Source of the DNA: CAG-791 sp045117315 | Lineage (GTDB): Bacteria > Bacillota > Clostridia > Lachnospirales > Lachnospiraceae | Length of the DNA: 25,425 bases | Assembly (NCBI GenBank): GCA_045117315.1 | Contig: JBGUNJ010000115.1 | Span: 1 to 25,425, forward strand | Direction: 5' to 3' | Shown: in pieces, positions 6,691 through 15,251 of the stretch | Numbering within the stretch: position 1 is the stretch's first letter | Layout of the letters: every line of letters begins with the position of its first letter | Notes under the pieces: generated by a model | What the model saw: the letters and a program-made list of their open reading frames with translations, nothing else | Told to the model about the DNA's origin: nothing | Database searches by the model: none | Program-made: the position numbers and the translations under genes

Positions 6691-7767
6691 ATGATAGAAA
6701 AATTCTTTTTTGGAGGGAGCTCTCCAAATGGTTTCTCAACACAGCTCACACAGATTATAAACAGCACAGAATATTACACCTATATTCTGAAGGGCGGCCC
6801 GGGAACAGGAAAGTCCAGCATGATGAAAAAAATCGTGGAGAGATTAGCAAAAAACGAAAAGGTGACATGCTATTATTGTTCATCAGACCCGGAATCTCTG
6901 GATGCAGTGATGATGCACACATCAAAAGTAATTGTTGTCGACGGTACGCCTCCACATGTAAGTGAACCGCAGTTTCCCGGGGTATGCCAGGAGATAGTTG
7001 ATCTCGGGCGGTACTGGAACAAAGCCATTCTTAAGGAAGACCGCGAAAAAATCATAAGAGCGACGGAACTTAACAAATCGATGATGACCGGCGCGGCGAA
7101 TTACAACAAGGCATTGGGGCTGATATGTGACGATACATATACCTGTGCAGTAGGATTTACTGACAGAAAGAGGATCGAAGAAGCAGCGCGGAGCTTTTGC
7201 GACAGTCTGTTTAAAAACCGCGGGAGAAGGACCCGCAGAGGGAATCAGACCATACGTCAGCTCTCGGCCATGACAAAGTACGGATATATGACACTGCCAT
7301 GGGCGGAGGAATCCTGTCGTAAGCTCTATATATTAGATGATAAGCTGTTTGCCGCATCCGGCATGTTTATTGAGTTTGCCGCGGAGCAGGCAATGCAATA
7401 TGGATATGATATAAAACTGTCCCCGTGTCTTCTTTCCGGAATACCCATCAGCGAACATCTTTTAATCGATGAAATCAATGCTGCCCTGCTGACATCCAGT
7501 CCTCTGACGCAGCTCACAAATGAAAATGCACGGCATATTGATTGTTCGGTATATTATGATAAAGATAAGATGCAGCCATACCAGAAGCATTTCGCGGCAA
7601 ATCACTCATTGATAAATATGATCGCAGGTGCGTCGCGCGAGATGCTTGTGGAAGCAAAACGTGTCCATGACGAAATGGAGCAGTATTATATCAGCGCAAT
7701 GGATTTTGACGCGCTGGACACCGTATGCGAAAGGATCTGCGAAGAAATAGAGCAGAAACAGAACTGA
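6691..7767 (+). CDS. P-loop ATPase of unknown function, PRK06851-like
   Basis: This 358-residue cytoplasmic protein starts at 6691 after AGGGGAG. It opens with the Walker A motif GGPGTGKS (35-42) in the context YTYILKGGPGTGKSSMM. A Walker B-like hydrophobic strand, VIVVDGTPP, follows near residue 80. The C-terminal stretch AKRVHDEMEQYYISAMDF and the overall layout match the uncharacterised PRK06851 family of Firmicute ATPases, in my recollection. In that family two related halves occur, the second often with its own P-loop. Here the second half shows no second GxxxxGK, so one nucleotide site is likely. The gene stands alone between ssrA and a bidirectional terminator. Function, and any link to ssrA, is unknown. 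Confidence 0.8.
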   Translation: MIEKFFFGGSSPNGFSTQLTQIINSTEYYTYILKGGPGTGKSSMMKKIVERLAKNEKVTCYYCSSDPESLDAVMMHTSKVIVVDGTPPHVSEPQFPGVCQEIVDLGRYWNKAILKEDREKIIRATELNKSMMTGAANYNKALGLICDDTYTCAVGFTDRKRIEEAARSFCDSLFKNRGRRTRRGNQTIRQLSAMTKYGYMTLPWAEESCRKLYILDDKLFAASGMFIEFAAEQAMQYGYDIKLSPCLLSGIPISEHLLIDEINAALLTSSPLTQLTNENARHIDCSVYYDKDKMQPYQKHFAANHSLINMIAGASREMLVEAKRVHDEMEQYYISAMDFDALDTVCERICEEIEQKQN

Positions 7768-7899
7768 AATATGAGCCGGGATTCGGCTGAAATCGAGCCG
7801 GGACTGATCCGGGTCGGGGATGGAAAACACTACTACCGCAGCCGCTGTTGAAACCTGCTGGTTTCCGGTGTTTTTCCAAAGAATAATAAGTCAAAAAAG

Positions 7900-7945
7900 C
7901 TCCGCATCAGACTGAGAGATTGTCTCAGCCGGTGCGGAGTTTTTT
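7900..7945. terminator. Bidirectional intrinsic terminator
   Basis: CTCCGCATC (7900-7908) pairs with GGTGCGGAG (7931-7939), with one G-T wobble and an inner CTGAGA/TCTCAG stem. T6 follows on the plus strand (7940-7945), and A6 precedes it (7893-7898), giving a T-run on the minus strand. It sits between two convergent genes, the ATPase and the MBL hydrolase, and can serve both. Confidence 0.85.
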
Positions 7946-8005
7946 GATTACAGTGGTATTTGCAATTTTATCATAGGCTTTACGGAGGGATTTCTACTCT
8001 ACAGA

Positions 8006-8860
8006 TTACAGATCCTTTTGGCTGTCAAAACAGATGACAGGGGTGTAGGCGGATATCCTTTTGTCATTCAGGTAGAGTCTGGTTTCATCCAGCCTGCTCC
8101 AATAGTGCATGGGAAAGACTGTTTTGGCGCCCAGAATTTCCATGAAGGCCTCGATACAGCGGGGAGCATGCTCTTCCAGGCGGGGATCCAGGGGAACAAA
8201 TGCCACATCGATCAGGCTGTCAGCGGAACCTGTCTTTTCCTGATCAGTACGGGAACGGAGTGTGTCCGCCAGAAACTGCATTTCGCCCCTGCACTTCTTC
8301 TCTGAAGCCAGATTGTCTTCCATGGGCTCATCATTCCAGAACCATACGTTCAGGTCTCCTGCGTGATAGATACGCTTGCCTTCCGTCTCCAGATAGAAGG
8401 CGACTCCCATGTCTGTGGAGACAAGTGTGCGGAGGATCATGGCAGGATCCCGGTCTGATGTATCTGAACCGGCACTGCCGGATCTGCCTGCGGAGGGGCT
8501 TTCTCCCTGAACGGTTCCGGCATGGACGGCTTTAGTGTCAGTCCCAGTCATTAGAGAGGAAAAACTGCCGTCGGGGAAAATCGCGTAGGCCTTTCGGGGA
8601 GAGACGATGATCACCCGGGATTCGGGATGGGTGGCGGCATCTTCGATACCTTCGTCAAGGATATATACGACATTGGGGTGGCTGTTCTGAAGCTCCCAGA
8701 TCTTGCGGCTGTAGTGGTCGGGGTGGGAATGGGAGCAGAAGACATAGAGCGTCTTATCCGCGTCAAGTTCCGGCAGGGTCCCTTTGTACCAGTCAAAAAG
8801 CAGAAGGCTGTTTTCCAGTTCTACCAGAAATCCACTGTGATAAATATGTGTGATCTTCAT
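8006..8860 (-). CDS. MBL-fold metallo-hydrolase, UlaG-like
   Basis: This 284-residue protein has the metallo-beta-lactamase fold. The metal motif H44-x-H46-x-D48-H49 (SHSHPDHY) is followed by YHAGDLNVW, which supplies the bridging Asp, and VFPMHYWSR, with the last His. The N-terminus MKITHIYHSGFLVEL is typical of the UlaG/YtnP-like branch that acts on small phosphate or lactone substrates, but the substrate here is unknown. A Gly/Ser/Asp-rich insertion (about residues 105-140) is unusual for this compact fold. The start at 8860 follows GAGAGG. The gene lies 60 bases after polC in the same direction and may be co-transcribed with it. The bidirectional terminator at 7900-7945 lies beyond its stop codon. 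Confidence 0.85.
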   Translation of the reverse strand: MKITHIYHSGFLVELENSLLLFDWYKGTLPELDADKTLYVFCSHSHPDHYSRKIWELQNSHPNVVYILDEGIEDAATHPESRVIIVSPRKAYAIFPDGSFSSLMTGTDTKAVHAGTVQGESPSAGRSGSAGSDTSDRDPAMILRTLVSTDMGVAFYLETEGKRIYHAGDLNVWFWNDEPMEDNLASEKKCRGEMQFLADTLRSRTDQEKTGSADSLIDVAFVPLDPRLEEHAPRCIEAFMEILGAKTVFPMHYWSRLDETRLYLNDKRISAYTPVICFDSQKDL

Positions 8861-8920
8861 AAAACCTCTCTTTCACCGCTTTCCGAACTGCTTTCATCAG
8901 GCTTTCGGCGCAGGAATATA

Positions 8921-11900
8921 TCATTCAAACATGTCAAAGAGCGAGATCTGGTTTGTCTGCGGCAGGTCGCCCAGAAGTCCCAGGTCGTGCATTTTTTCGA
9001 TGACAGTCTTGGGCACTTTCGTCCGGTTCCAGAAGTCGTCTCTGGAAATGAAAGGACCGTTCTTTCTGGCTTCCACGACGGCATCGGCCGCTTTTTCACC
9101 CATTCCGTCGATGCTTTTGAGACTGGGCATGATCTTTCCGTCCACGATCGTGCAGAGCCTTGACTTTGCGGTGTAGATGTCGATCGGCACGAATTCAATG
9201 CCCCGTGCATACATTTCGCGGACGACCAGACAGTCGTCGAGAGTCGTCTGTTCCTTGGGAGTGAGGGTGTCCTTTCTGCGCTGGTAGTCCTCCATGACTG
9301 CCAGCAGGTTCTCTTTGCCCCGGCACATGATCTCATAGGAGAAGGCCGATGCGCGGATGCTGTAGTAGGCAGCGTAGTAGGCCAGGGGGTGGTGGACTTT
9401 GCAGTAGGCGATGCGCAGCGCCATCATGACGTAGGCGGCCGCGTGAGCCCGGGGGAACATATACTTGATCTTGAGGCAGGAATCGATGTACCACTCCGGG
9501 ACATTTGCCGCCCGCATGGCGTCTTTCATCTCCGGAGTCAGGCCCTTGCCCTTACGGACGGATTCCATGGTCTTGAAGGACAGGGACTTGTCCATGCCCT
9601 GGGCGATCAGGTAAGACATGATGTCGTCACGGGTGCAGATGGCTGTGGACAGGACCGCCTTTCCCTCCTGAATCAGGGTCTGAGCGTTGCCCAGCCACAC
9701 GTCCGTGCCGTGTGAGAGGCCGGAAATGCGTACCAGCTCCGACATGGTGGTCGGTCTGGTGTCGTCCAGCATACCTATGACAAACTTGGTGCCGAATTCC
9801 GGAATGCCCAGGGAACCGACGTCAATGCCTCCGTTCTGTTCGGTGGTGATGCCCAGCGACTCTGTGCCGGAAAACAGCTTCATGACATCCGGGTCATCCA
9901 GGGGAATCTGAGTGGGATCAAGTCCCGTCAGATCCTGCAGCATGCGGATCATGGTCGGATCGTCGTGTCCCAGGATATCCAGTTTGAGAAGGTTGTGGTC
10001 GATCGAGTGATAGTCAAAATGGGTCGTGACGATGTCAGTCGTCATATCGTTTGCCGGGTGCTGGACGGGAGTAAAGGTGTTGATATTTTCTCCCAGGGGC
10101 AGAACGACTATACCGCCCGGATGCTGGCCGGTGCTGCGGCGGATGCCGGTACAGCCCGCCAGCAGGCGCTCGATCTCGCAGTTGCGCTTGGCGATTCCTT
10201 TATTTTCAAAATAATGTTTCACATAGCCGTAGGCGGTCTTGTCAGCCACGGTCGCTATGGTGCCTGCCTTGAAGGTCTGCTCGTGTCCGAAAATGACCTT
10301 GGTGTAGGCGTGGGCTTTGGCCTGATATTCCCCCGAGAAGTTGAGGTCGATATCAGGCTCCTTGTCCCCCTTGAAGCCAAGGAAGGTCTCGAAAGGAATA
10401 TCAAAACCGTCCTTATGCAGCTCCTGTCCGCAGTTGGGGCATTTGCGGCGGGGCATGTCGATCCCGCACTTGCCCTGGTATTTCATGACCAGGGGCGAGT
10501 CAAAATCGGTGAAATGGCAGTTTGTGCAGTAATAATGCGGCGCCAGGGGATTGACTTCCGTGATTCCGGACATGGTGGCTACGAAGGAGGAACCTACGGA
10601 ACCTCTGGAGCCGACCAGGTATCCATCCTCTACGGATTTCCAGACCAGCTTCTGGGCAATGATGTACATGACCGAGTAGCCGTTGGAAATAATGGAGCGC
10701 AGCTCGCGTTCCAGTCTCTCCTGCACGATCTCCGGAAGCGGGTCGCCGTACATGCTGTGGGCTTTGTCGTAGCAGATCTTGCGCAGCATCTCATCGCTGT
10801 TAGGAATGACCGGCGGGCACTTATCCGGGCGGACCGGGGAGAGCGAGTCCACCATGTCCGCGATCTTCCGGGTATTGGTGATGACGACCTCCTCGGCTTT
10901 TTTGGCGCCCAGATAGTCGAATTCACGCAGCATTTCCTCTGTGGTACGCAGATAGAGGGGGGCGGGATCCTCGTCGGACATGCCCATGCCCTCCTGGATG
11001 ATTGAGCGATAAATGTCGTCCTCGGGATCCATGAAATGAACGTCTCCTGTGGCGACGACAGGCTTGCCTGCCAGTTCCCCCAGACGCACGATCGTGCGGT
11101 TGAGATTGAGCAGATCCTCTTCTGTCCTGATCTGCGGGTATTTGTCCTGCATCTTCGGAGATTCCAGCAGGAAGCGGTTATTATCTCTGGGCTGGATCTC
11201 CAGATAGTCGTAAAAGTCCACAATCTGCGAGAGCACTTCGTCGGAGCGCTCTTCCAGAACAGCCTCCATGAGCTCGCCCATGACACAGGCGCTGCCAACT
11301 ATGATGCCTTCCCGGTATTTGGTCAGCAGGCTCTTGGGGATCCTGGGCTTCTTGAAGAAATAAGTCAGGTGGGACTCGCTGATCATGGTGTAGAGATTGG
11401 TTCGGCCTGTAGTATTTTTGGCGATCAGGATACAGTGGTGGGTGCGGAGACGCTTGATTGTCTCGGGCGTGGGAATGCAGAACTGCTCGATCTGGGCCAG
11501 AGTCCGGACCTGCCTGGATTCAAAAAGAGGGAGCATATTCAGGAAGATCCCCGCTGTACAGGCGGCGTCATCGACCGCCCTGTGATGATTCTCCAGGGGG
11601 ACATTCAGCATCTTGGCGACTGCGTCCAGTGTATATTTGGCGTGGCCGGGCAGGAGGGCCCTGGCCATGCTAAGGGTGTCAACTGTCGTGAAGCTGCAGG
11701 GGAGTCTGAGTCTTTTGGCGTTGGCTTTTATAAAACTGATATCGAATCCCACATTGTGGCCTACCAGCACACTGCCCTCACAAAAGCGCAGGAAGGAAGG
11801 CAGGATCAGGTCTATGGTCTTGGCATTCATGACCATGCTGTCGGCGATCCCGGTCAGCTGCTGGATCCGGAAAGGGATTGGAATCTTGGGGTTAACAAAC

Positions 11901-13774
11901 TGGGAGAACCTGTCCCTCACTTTGCCGTTGACGATCTTGACGGCACCGATCTCGATGATCCTGTTTTTTTCGGGTGAGAAACCTGTTGTCTCCAGGTCGA
12001 AGACAACAAAAGAGCGCTCCGCTAAAGGAGCGTCCATATCCTCTCCGGGAACCGCGGTCACGCTTTTGTTCAGGTCATCGACCAGGTAACACTCCACCCC
12101 ATAGAGGACTTTGAAGAAATCCTGACTGTCTACGGGGGGAAGCCCGTTTTCCTTCCGCTTTTTGTTCTCGGCGGAAAGAAAGCCGTCGCGGGCGTGTCCG
12201 GCGTCGGGAAAGGCCTGGATATTGCCGTGGTCTGTGATGGCAATGGCCGGCATGCCCCACTCGTAAGCCCTTTTGACCAGGTCTTTGCACTCGGAGACGC
12301 CGTCCATATCGCTCATCTTGGTGTGGCAGTGGAGCTCCACCCTCTTGACCGGAGCGTTGTCTACTCTCTTGCTGCTGAACCCCGGGATCTTCATGATGCC
12401 CTGAATGGATGAAATGATAACCTCTTTGTCAAATGTGTCCATGACTGCGGCACCGCGCACTTTGACCCAGGCACCTTTGCCCACTTGTTTCAGGAGTTCG
12501 TCGGCCTTGTCTGTGGGCACAAAGATCTTGCAGTAGATCGAATCGGTAAAATCCGTGAGGGAAAATTTAATTATGGTTTTTTCATTGCGGATGTCCCGGC
12601 GGTCATTTGCCAGGATCTTCCCACGCACGACGACCTCTCCGATCTCACCGATCACATCGGCGATAGGAATTGCGTCTTTGGCGATCTCCTTACCGAAGAT
12701 GACATCGGGATGGGAAGAACGGCTGAGAGTGTACTCACGCTCTTTGCCGCGTTCTTTCTGGTTCCTGCCGCGGAATCCGCCGCCGCTGCCGTTCCGGCTG
12801 TTCTGCCCGGACCCTGCAGCTGAGTTTGCGCGGCCATTTTGTTTTGCAGTCATGGCGGCTGAGGAGACAGGCTGGGTTCTCTCTGCAGAGCCCTGTCCGG
12901 GGCTGGGATTTTTTTGGTCCGCGTCGCTGGTGTGGTCAGCGGCCGTACTGCCGGATCCGGACTGGCTGCTGAACCTGACGGCTGCCGGCTGATCATCTCT
13001 TCCATAGACGGCAGAGACAGGGGATTCTTCTCCTGCCATCCCCTGTCGGCTGACATCCGCGCTGTTATCGTACAGTGCCTGTCCGTAAGCTCCCTGCCTT
13101 GTATCTACAACACCTGAAAAGCCCCTGAACTCAAAGGCTGAGCTGTCCTTGTCGGAGGCTGCGCCGCTGTTTTCAAAGGCTGAGCTGCTGTTTTCAAAGT
13201 CTGCGCCGCTGTTTCTGAAAGCTGGGCGCCCGGAAAGACTGTCCTGCCGGGTCCTTGCGGCAGGGTTCTGCTTCGCCTTGAGGGTCACTGTGATCAGCGC
13301 AGGTATCCCGCATCGGTCGCGGAAGATCCTGTTGAGAGCCTCCTCAAGACGATCATGAAGTCCCCGGCTGATGCAGGTATCCTGCATCAGAATGTCGATA
13401 GAGCCGTCTTCACCGTAATCGATCTCAGACTCCCGGAAAACAGCCCCCATCATATGGGAAAACGAAGAAATCTCACAGCAGATGGAGTCGTGGTACTCTT
13501 CCATCAGCCTGCGGGGATTATAGAGTCCCGAGAGTTTATAGTGCTCCTCTACATAGACCTCCACCTTCCGCCCGCCAAAGAGCTGCTCTTCCATTTCCTG
13601 CTGCATGCGGAACACAAGGTTTTTATGGATCAGGTGCTCTGAGTGGAGACAGACTTTCAGCCTTGTGCGCTCGTGATTGGCGGCAAGGCGCTCTACGATA
13701 GTATTTTCGAAATAATCCCTGAGATCCTTTCGGACTTTCAGAGTCGGAAAAACGTCAAAAAAAGGTTTGGACAT
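8921..13774 (-). CDS. polC: DNA polymerase III alpha subunit, PolC type
   Basis: This is the replicative DNA polymerase of low-GC Gram-positives, with built-in 3'-5' proofreading. Order of domains: an N-terminal region, a long low-complexity linker (about 190-340), an OB-fold, and a PHP domain beginning at H482-C-H484. The PHP domain is split by a DEDDh exonuclease (D593-L-E595-T-T, with HNVGFD and HHRAVDDA further on). Then come a zinc-binding knuckle (C1083TNC, CPNC) and the polymerase core with catalytic D1141-I-D1143. The length of 1617 residues exceeds the usual 1430-1460, largely because of the Ser/Ala/Gln-rich linker, part of which is a 21-base minisatellite. The start at 13774 has AGGGGG ten bases upstream. 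polC follows ispG, as in many Clostridia. Confidence 0.98.
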   Translation of the reverse strand: MSKPFFDVFPTLKVRKDLRDYFENTIVERLAANHERTRLKVCLHSEHLIHKNLVFRMQQEMEEQLFGGRKVEVYVEEHYKLSGLYNPRRLMEEYHDSICCEISSFSHMMGAVFRESEIDYGEDGSIDILMQDTCISRGLHDRLEEALNRIFRDRCGIPALITVTLKAKQNPAARTRQDSLSGRPAFRNSGADFENSSSAFENSGAASDKDSSAFEFRGFSGVVDTRQGAYGQALYDNSADVSRQGMAGEESPVSAVYGRDDQPAAVRFSSQSGSGSTAADHTSDADQKNPSPGQGSAERTQPVSSAAMTAKQNGRANSAAGSGQNSRNGSGGGFRGRNQKERGKEREYTLSRSSHPDVIFGKEIAKDAIPIADVIGEIGEVVVRGKILANDRRDIRNEKTIIKFSLTDFTDSIYCKIFVPTDKADELLKQVGKGAWVKVRGAAVMDTFDKEVIISSIQGIMKIPGFSSKRVDNAPVKRVELHCHTKMSDMDGVSECKDLVKRAYEWGMPAIAITDHGNIQAFPDAGHARDGFLSAENKKRKENGLPPVDSQDFFKVLYGVECYLVDDLNKSVTAVPGEDMDAPLAERSFVVFDLETTGFSPEKNRIIEIGAVKIVNGKVRDRFSQFVNPKIPIPFRIQQLTGIADSMVMNAKTIDLILPSFLRFCEGSVLVGHNVGFDISFIKANAKRLRLPCSFTTVDTLSMARALLPGHAKYTLDAVAKMLNVPLENHHRAVDDAACTAGIFLNMLPLFESRQVRTLAQIEQFCIPTPETIKRLRTHHCILIAKNTTGRTNLYTMISESHLTYFFKKPRIPKSLLTKYREGIIVGSACVMGELMEAVLEERSDEVLSQIVDFYDYLEIQPRDNNRFLLESPKMQDKYPQIRTEEDLLNLNRTIVRLGELAGKPVVATGDVHFMDPEDDIYRSIIQEGMGMSDEDPAPLYLRTTEEMLREFDYLGAKKAEEVVITNTRKIADMVDSLSPVRPDKCPPVIPNSDEMLRKICYDKAHSMYGDPLPEIVQERLERELRSIISNGYSVMYIIAQKLVWKSVEDGYLVGSRGSVGSSFVATMSGITEVNPLAPHYYCTNCHFTDFDSPLVMKYQGKCGIDMPRRKCPNCGQELHKDGFDIPFETFLGFKGDKEPDIDLNFSGEYQAKAHAYTKVIFGHEQTFKAGTIATVADKTAYGYVKHYFENKGIAKRNCEIERLLAGCTGIRRSTGQHPGGIVVLPLGENINTFTPVQHPANDMTTDIVTTHFDYHSIDHNLLKLDILGHDDPTMIRMLQDLTGLDPTQIPLDDPDVMKLFSGTESLGITTEQNGGIDVGSLGIPEFGTKFVIGMLDDTRPTTMSELVRISGLSHGTDVWLGNAQTLIQEGKAVLSTAICTRDDIMSYLIAQGMDKSLSFKTMESVRKGKGLTPEMKDAMRAANVPEWYIDSCLKIKYMFPRAHAAAYVMMALRIAYCKVHHPLAYYAAYYSIRASAFSYEIMCRGKENLLAVMEDYQRRKDTLTPKEQTTLDDCLVVREMYARGIEFVPIDIYTAKSRLCTIVDGKIMPSLKSIDGMGEKAADAVVEARKNGPFISRDDFWNRTKVPKTVIEKMHDLGLLGDLPQTNQISLFDMFE
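13166..13228. repeat. Three tandem 21-bp units inside polC
   Basis: Three consecutive 21-base units (13166-13186, 13187-13207, 13208-13228) share a GCTGTTTTCAAAG-type core. They are in frame and encode three seven-residue repeats of the (S/A)xxFENS(G/S) kind in the low-complexity linker ahead of the OB-fold. The copies decay from left to right, as expected for slippage-generated repeats. Confidence 0.75.
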
Positions 13775-13814
13775 GAATCAACAGCCCCCTGAGGGCTTCC
13801 TTTCCTTTCTGTGC

Positions 13815-13904
13815 CTGTGAGCTCAGCTCACAGAGTAACTCGTATGGCTATGACCTCGCGGCCACAAAGATGTATGAATGCCGGATACCAGCCGCAGGGC
13901 TGGT
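13815..13904. repeat. Two hairpins in the ispG-polC gap
   Basis: CTGTGAGCT/AGCTCACAG (13815-13833) is a perfect palindrome around one central base. ACCAGCC/GGCTGGT (13887-13893/13898-13904) is a seven-pair stem with a four-base loop. Both lie in the 150 bases between ispG and polC on the minus-strand transcript. Neither has a T-run, so read-through from ispG into polC is likely. Confidence 0.6.
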
Positions 13905-13924
13905 GAAACCAGGCGGTTCCGGGA

Positions 13925-14983
13925 TCAGCCCTTCCAGCTGTCGAGTTCTTCTTTCAGAGCTGCCAGAAGATATTCCTCTTTCATCTTGCGGACAATCTTT
14001 CCGTGCTTGATCAGAAGACCCTCCCCCTGTCCGCCGGCGATGCCGATGTCAGCTTCCCTGGCTTCTCCGGGGCCGTTAACCGCGCAGCCCATTACAGCTA
14101 CTTTGATATTGAGGTCATAGCCCTGGACCAGGGTCTCAACCTGATTGGCCAGACCGACCAGATCGATTTTGGTCCTGCCGCAGGTGGGACAGGAAACAAC
14201 GTCGATGCCGCCTTTCCTCAGACCCAGTGTACTCAGGATCTTTTTGGCGGATTTGATCTCCTCCACAGGATCTCCGGTCAAAGAGACGCGGATGGTGTCG
14301 CCGATTCCCTGATAAAGAATGATCCCCAGGCCCACTGCGGATTTGATGTTTCCGCTGTAGAGAGTGCCTGCCTCAGTGATCCCGACATGAAGGGGATAAT
14401 CAGATTTCTGAGCCAGAAGTTCATGTGCCCGGGCACACATCAGCACATTTGAGGATTTGATGCTGATGACCATGCGGTCATAATCGCACTCCTCGATCAT
14501 GCGGACCTTATCCAGGGCGCTCTCAACAAGCCCTTCCGCGGTGACGCCGCCGTATTTTTCCACCAGATTCTTCTCCAGGGAGCCGCTGTTGACCCCGACC
14601 CGGATAGGGATATTCCGCTCTTTGGCGCATTTGACTACAGCCTCGATCTTGTCTCGCCCGCCGATATTGCCGGGGTTGATGCGGATCTTGTCGGCGCCGT
14701 TTTCCATAGCCATAATGGCCATTCTGTAGTCAAAATGGATGTCCGCGACAAGCGGGATGTGAATCCTCTTTTTGATCTCTCCGATCGCTCTCGCCGCTTC
14801 TTCCGTGGGGCAGGTGCTGCGGATGATCTCACAGCCTGCCTGTTCCAGCCGCAGGATCTGTGCCACTGTGGCCTCGACATCTTCCGTGGGAGTATTTGTC
14901 ATGGACTGGATCAGGATTGGATTTCCGCCGCCTATGACTCTGTCTCCGATCTGTATTACTTTTGTATGATCGCGAAAACTCAT
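13925..14983 (-). CDS. ispG: 4-hydroxy-3-methylbut-2-en-1-yl diphosphate synthase (flavodoxin)
   Basis: IspG (GcpE) is the iron-sulfur enzyme that converts MEcPP to HMBPP in the MEP isoprenoid pathway. The 352 residues are the normal length. Cluster ligands are C265 and C268 (SCPTCGRTKIDL) and C300 in GCAVNGPGE, with the adjacent Glu307. The N-terminal TIM barrel starts VIQIGDRVIGGGNPILIQSMTNT. The start at 14983 follows GAAGG five bases upstream; the open frame extends to 15232, but that part reads through a dispersed repeat and a hairpin and is rejected. It supplies precursors to UppS in the same cluster. A hairpin-rich gap separates it from rseP, so it may have its own promoter, which I could not identify. 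Confidence 0.96.
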   Translation of the reverse strand: MSFRDHTKVIQIGDRVIGGGNPILIQSMTNTPTEDVEATVAQILRLEQAGCEIIRSTCPTEEAARAIGEIKKRIHIPLVADIHFDYRMAIMAMENGADKIRINPGNIGGRDKIEAVVKCAKERNIPIRVGVNSGSLEKNLVEKYGGVTAEGLVESALDKVRMIEECDYDRMVISIKSSNVLMCARAHELLAQKSDYPLHVGITEAGTLYSGNIKSAVGLGIILYQGIGDTIRVSLTGDPVEEIKSAKKILSTLGLRKGGIDVVSCPTCGRTKIDLVGLANQVETLVQGYDLNIKVAVMGCAVNGPGEAREADIGIAGGQGEGLLIKHGKIVRKMKEEYLLAALKEELDSWKG

Positions 14984-15029
14984 AATTACCTTCTTTCTGA
15001 AAACCGTTGCCGGAAGAAAAATCATTACT

Positions 15030-15056
15030 GTCCACGCCCCCTCGAAGGGCGTGGAC
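15030..15056. repeat. 10-bp perfect hairpin in the ispG leader
   Basis: GTCCACGCCC (15030-15039) pairs with GGGCGTGGAC (15047-15056) across a seven-base loop, 46 bases before the ispG start codon. No T-run follows directly on the minus strand. A further inverted repeat, CAATGC/GCATTG (15081-15086/15106-15111), lies beside it, next to repeat copy B. Confidence 0.65.
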
Positions 15057-15112
15057 ATGTAGCGTTGCGCGCGGCGATAACAATGCGAAGAATTGTCAAA
15101 ACTTAGCATTGT

Positions 15113-15154
15113 CGCGAAAAACACCTCGCGTTTCAGGCGGGACTGTGCTGTAAC
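15113..15154. repeat. Dispersed intergenic repeat, copy B
   Basis: This is the second copy of the 42-base sequence at 46-87, matching it at about 34 positions without gaps. It lies between the rseP terminator and ispG and is flanked by inverted repeats, as is copy A. The hairpin at 15030-15056 may be part of the same longer unit. Confidence 0.5.
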
Positions 15155-15169
15155 GAAAAATCTATATGG

Positions 15170-15241
15170 AAAAAGCAATGAGCCACGCACGCATCCCCGA
15201 AAACATTTTTCAGGGATGCTTTGTAAACGCATGCCTCATTG
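15170..15241 (-). terminator. Probable terminator of rseP
   Basis: On the minus strand, just after the rseP stop, CAATGAG (15235-15241) pairs with CTCATTG (15176-15182). Inside lies a second stem, GCATCCC/GGGATGC extended by GAAAA/TTTTC. A T5 run (15174-15170) follows. The long composite stem makes it a plausible but not ideal intrinsic terminator. Confidence 0.55.
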
Positions 15242-15251
15242 TCCGTCATTG

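Noticed and set aside
9965..11005. Long plus-strand open frame inside polC
   Set aside because: Antisense to conserved PolC polymerase motifs, without a start signal. The same holds for the other plus frames within 8921-13774.
14984..15232. N-terminal extension of ispG
   Set aside because: The extra 83 codons run through a hairpin and the dispersed repeat. A good ribosome binding site marks the start at 14983, and IspG proteins begin there.
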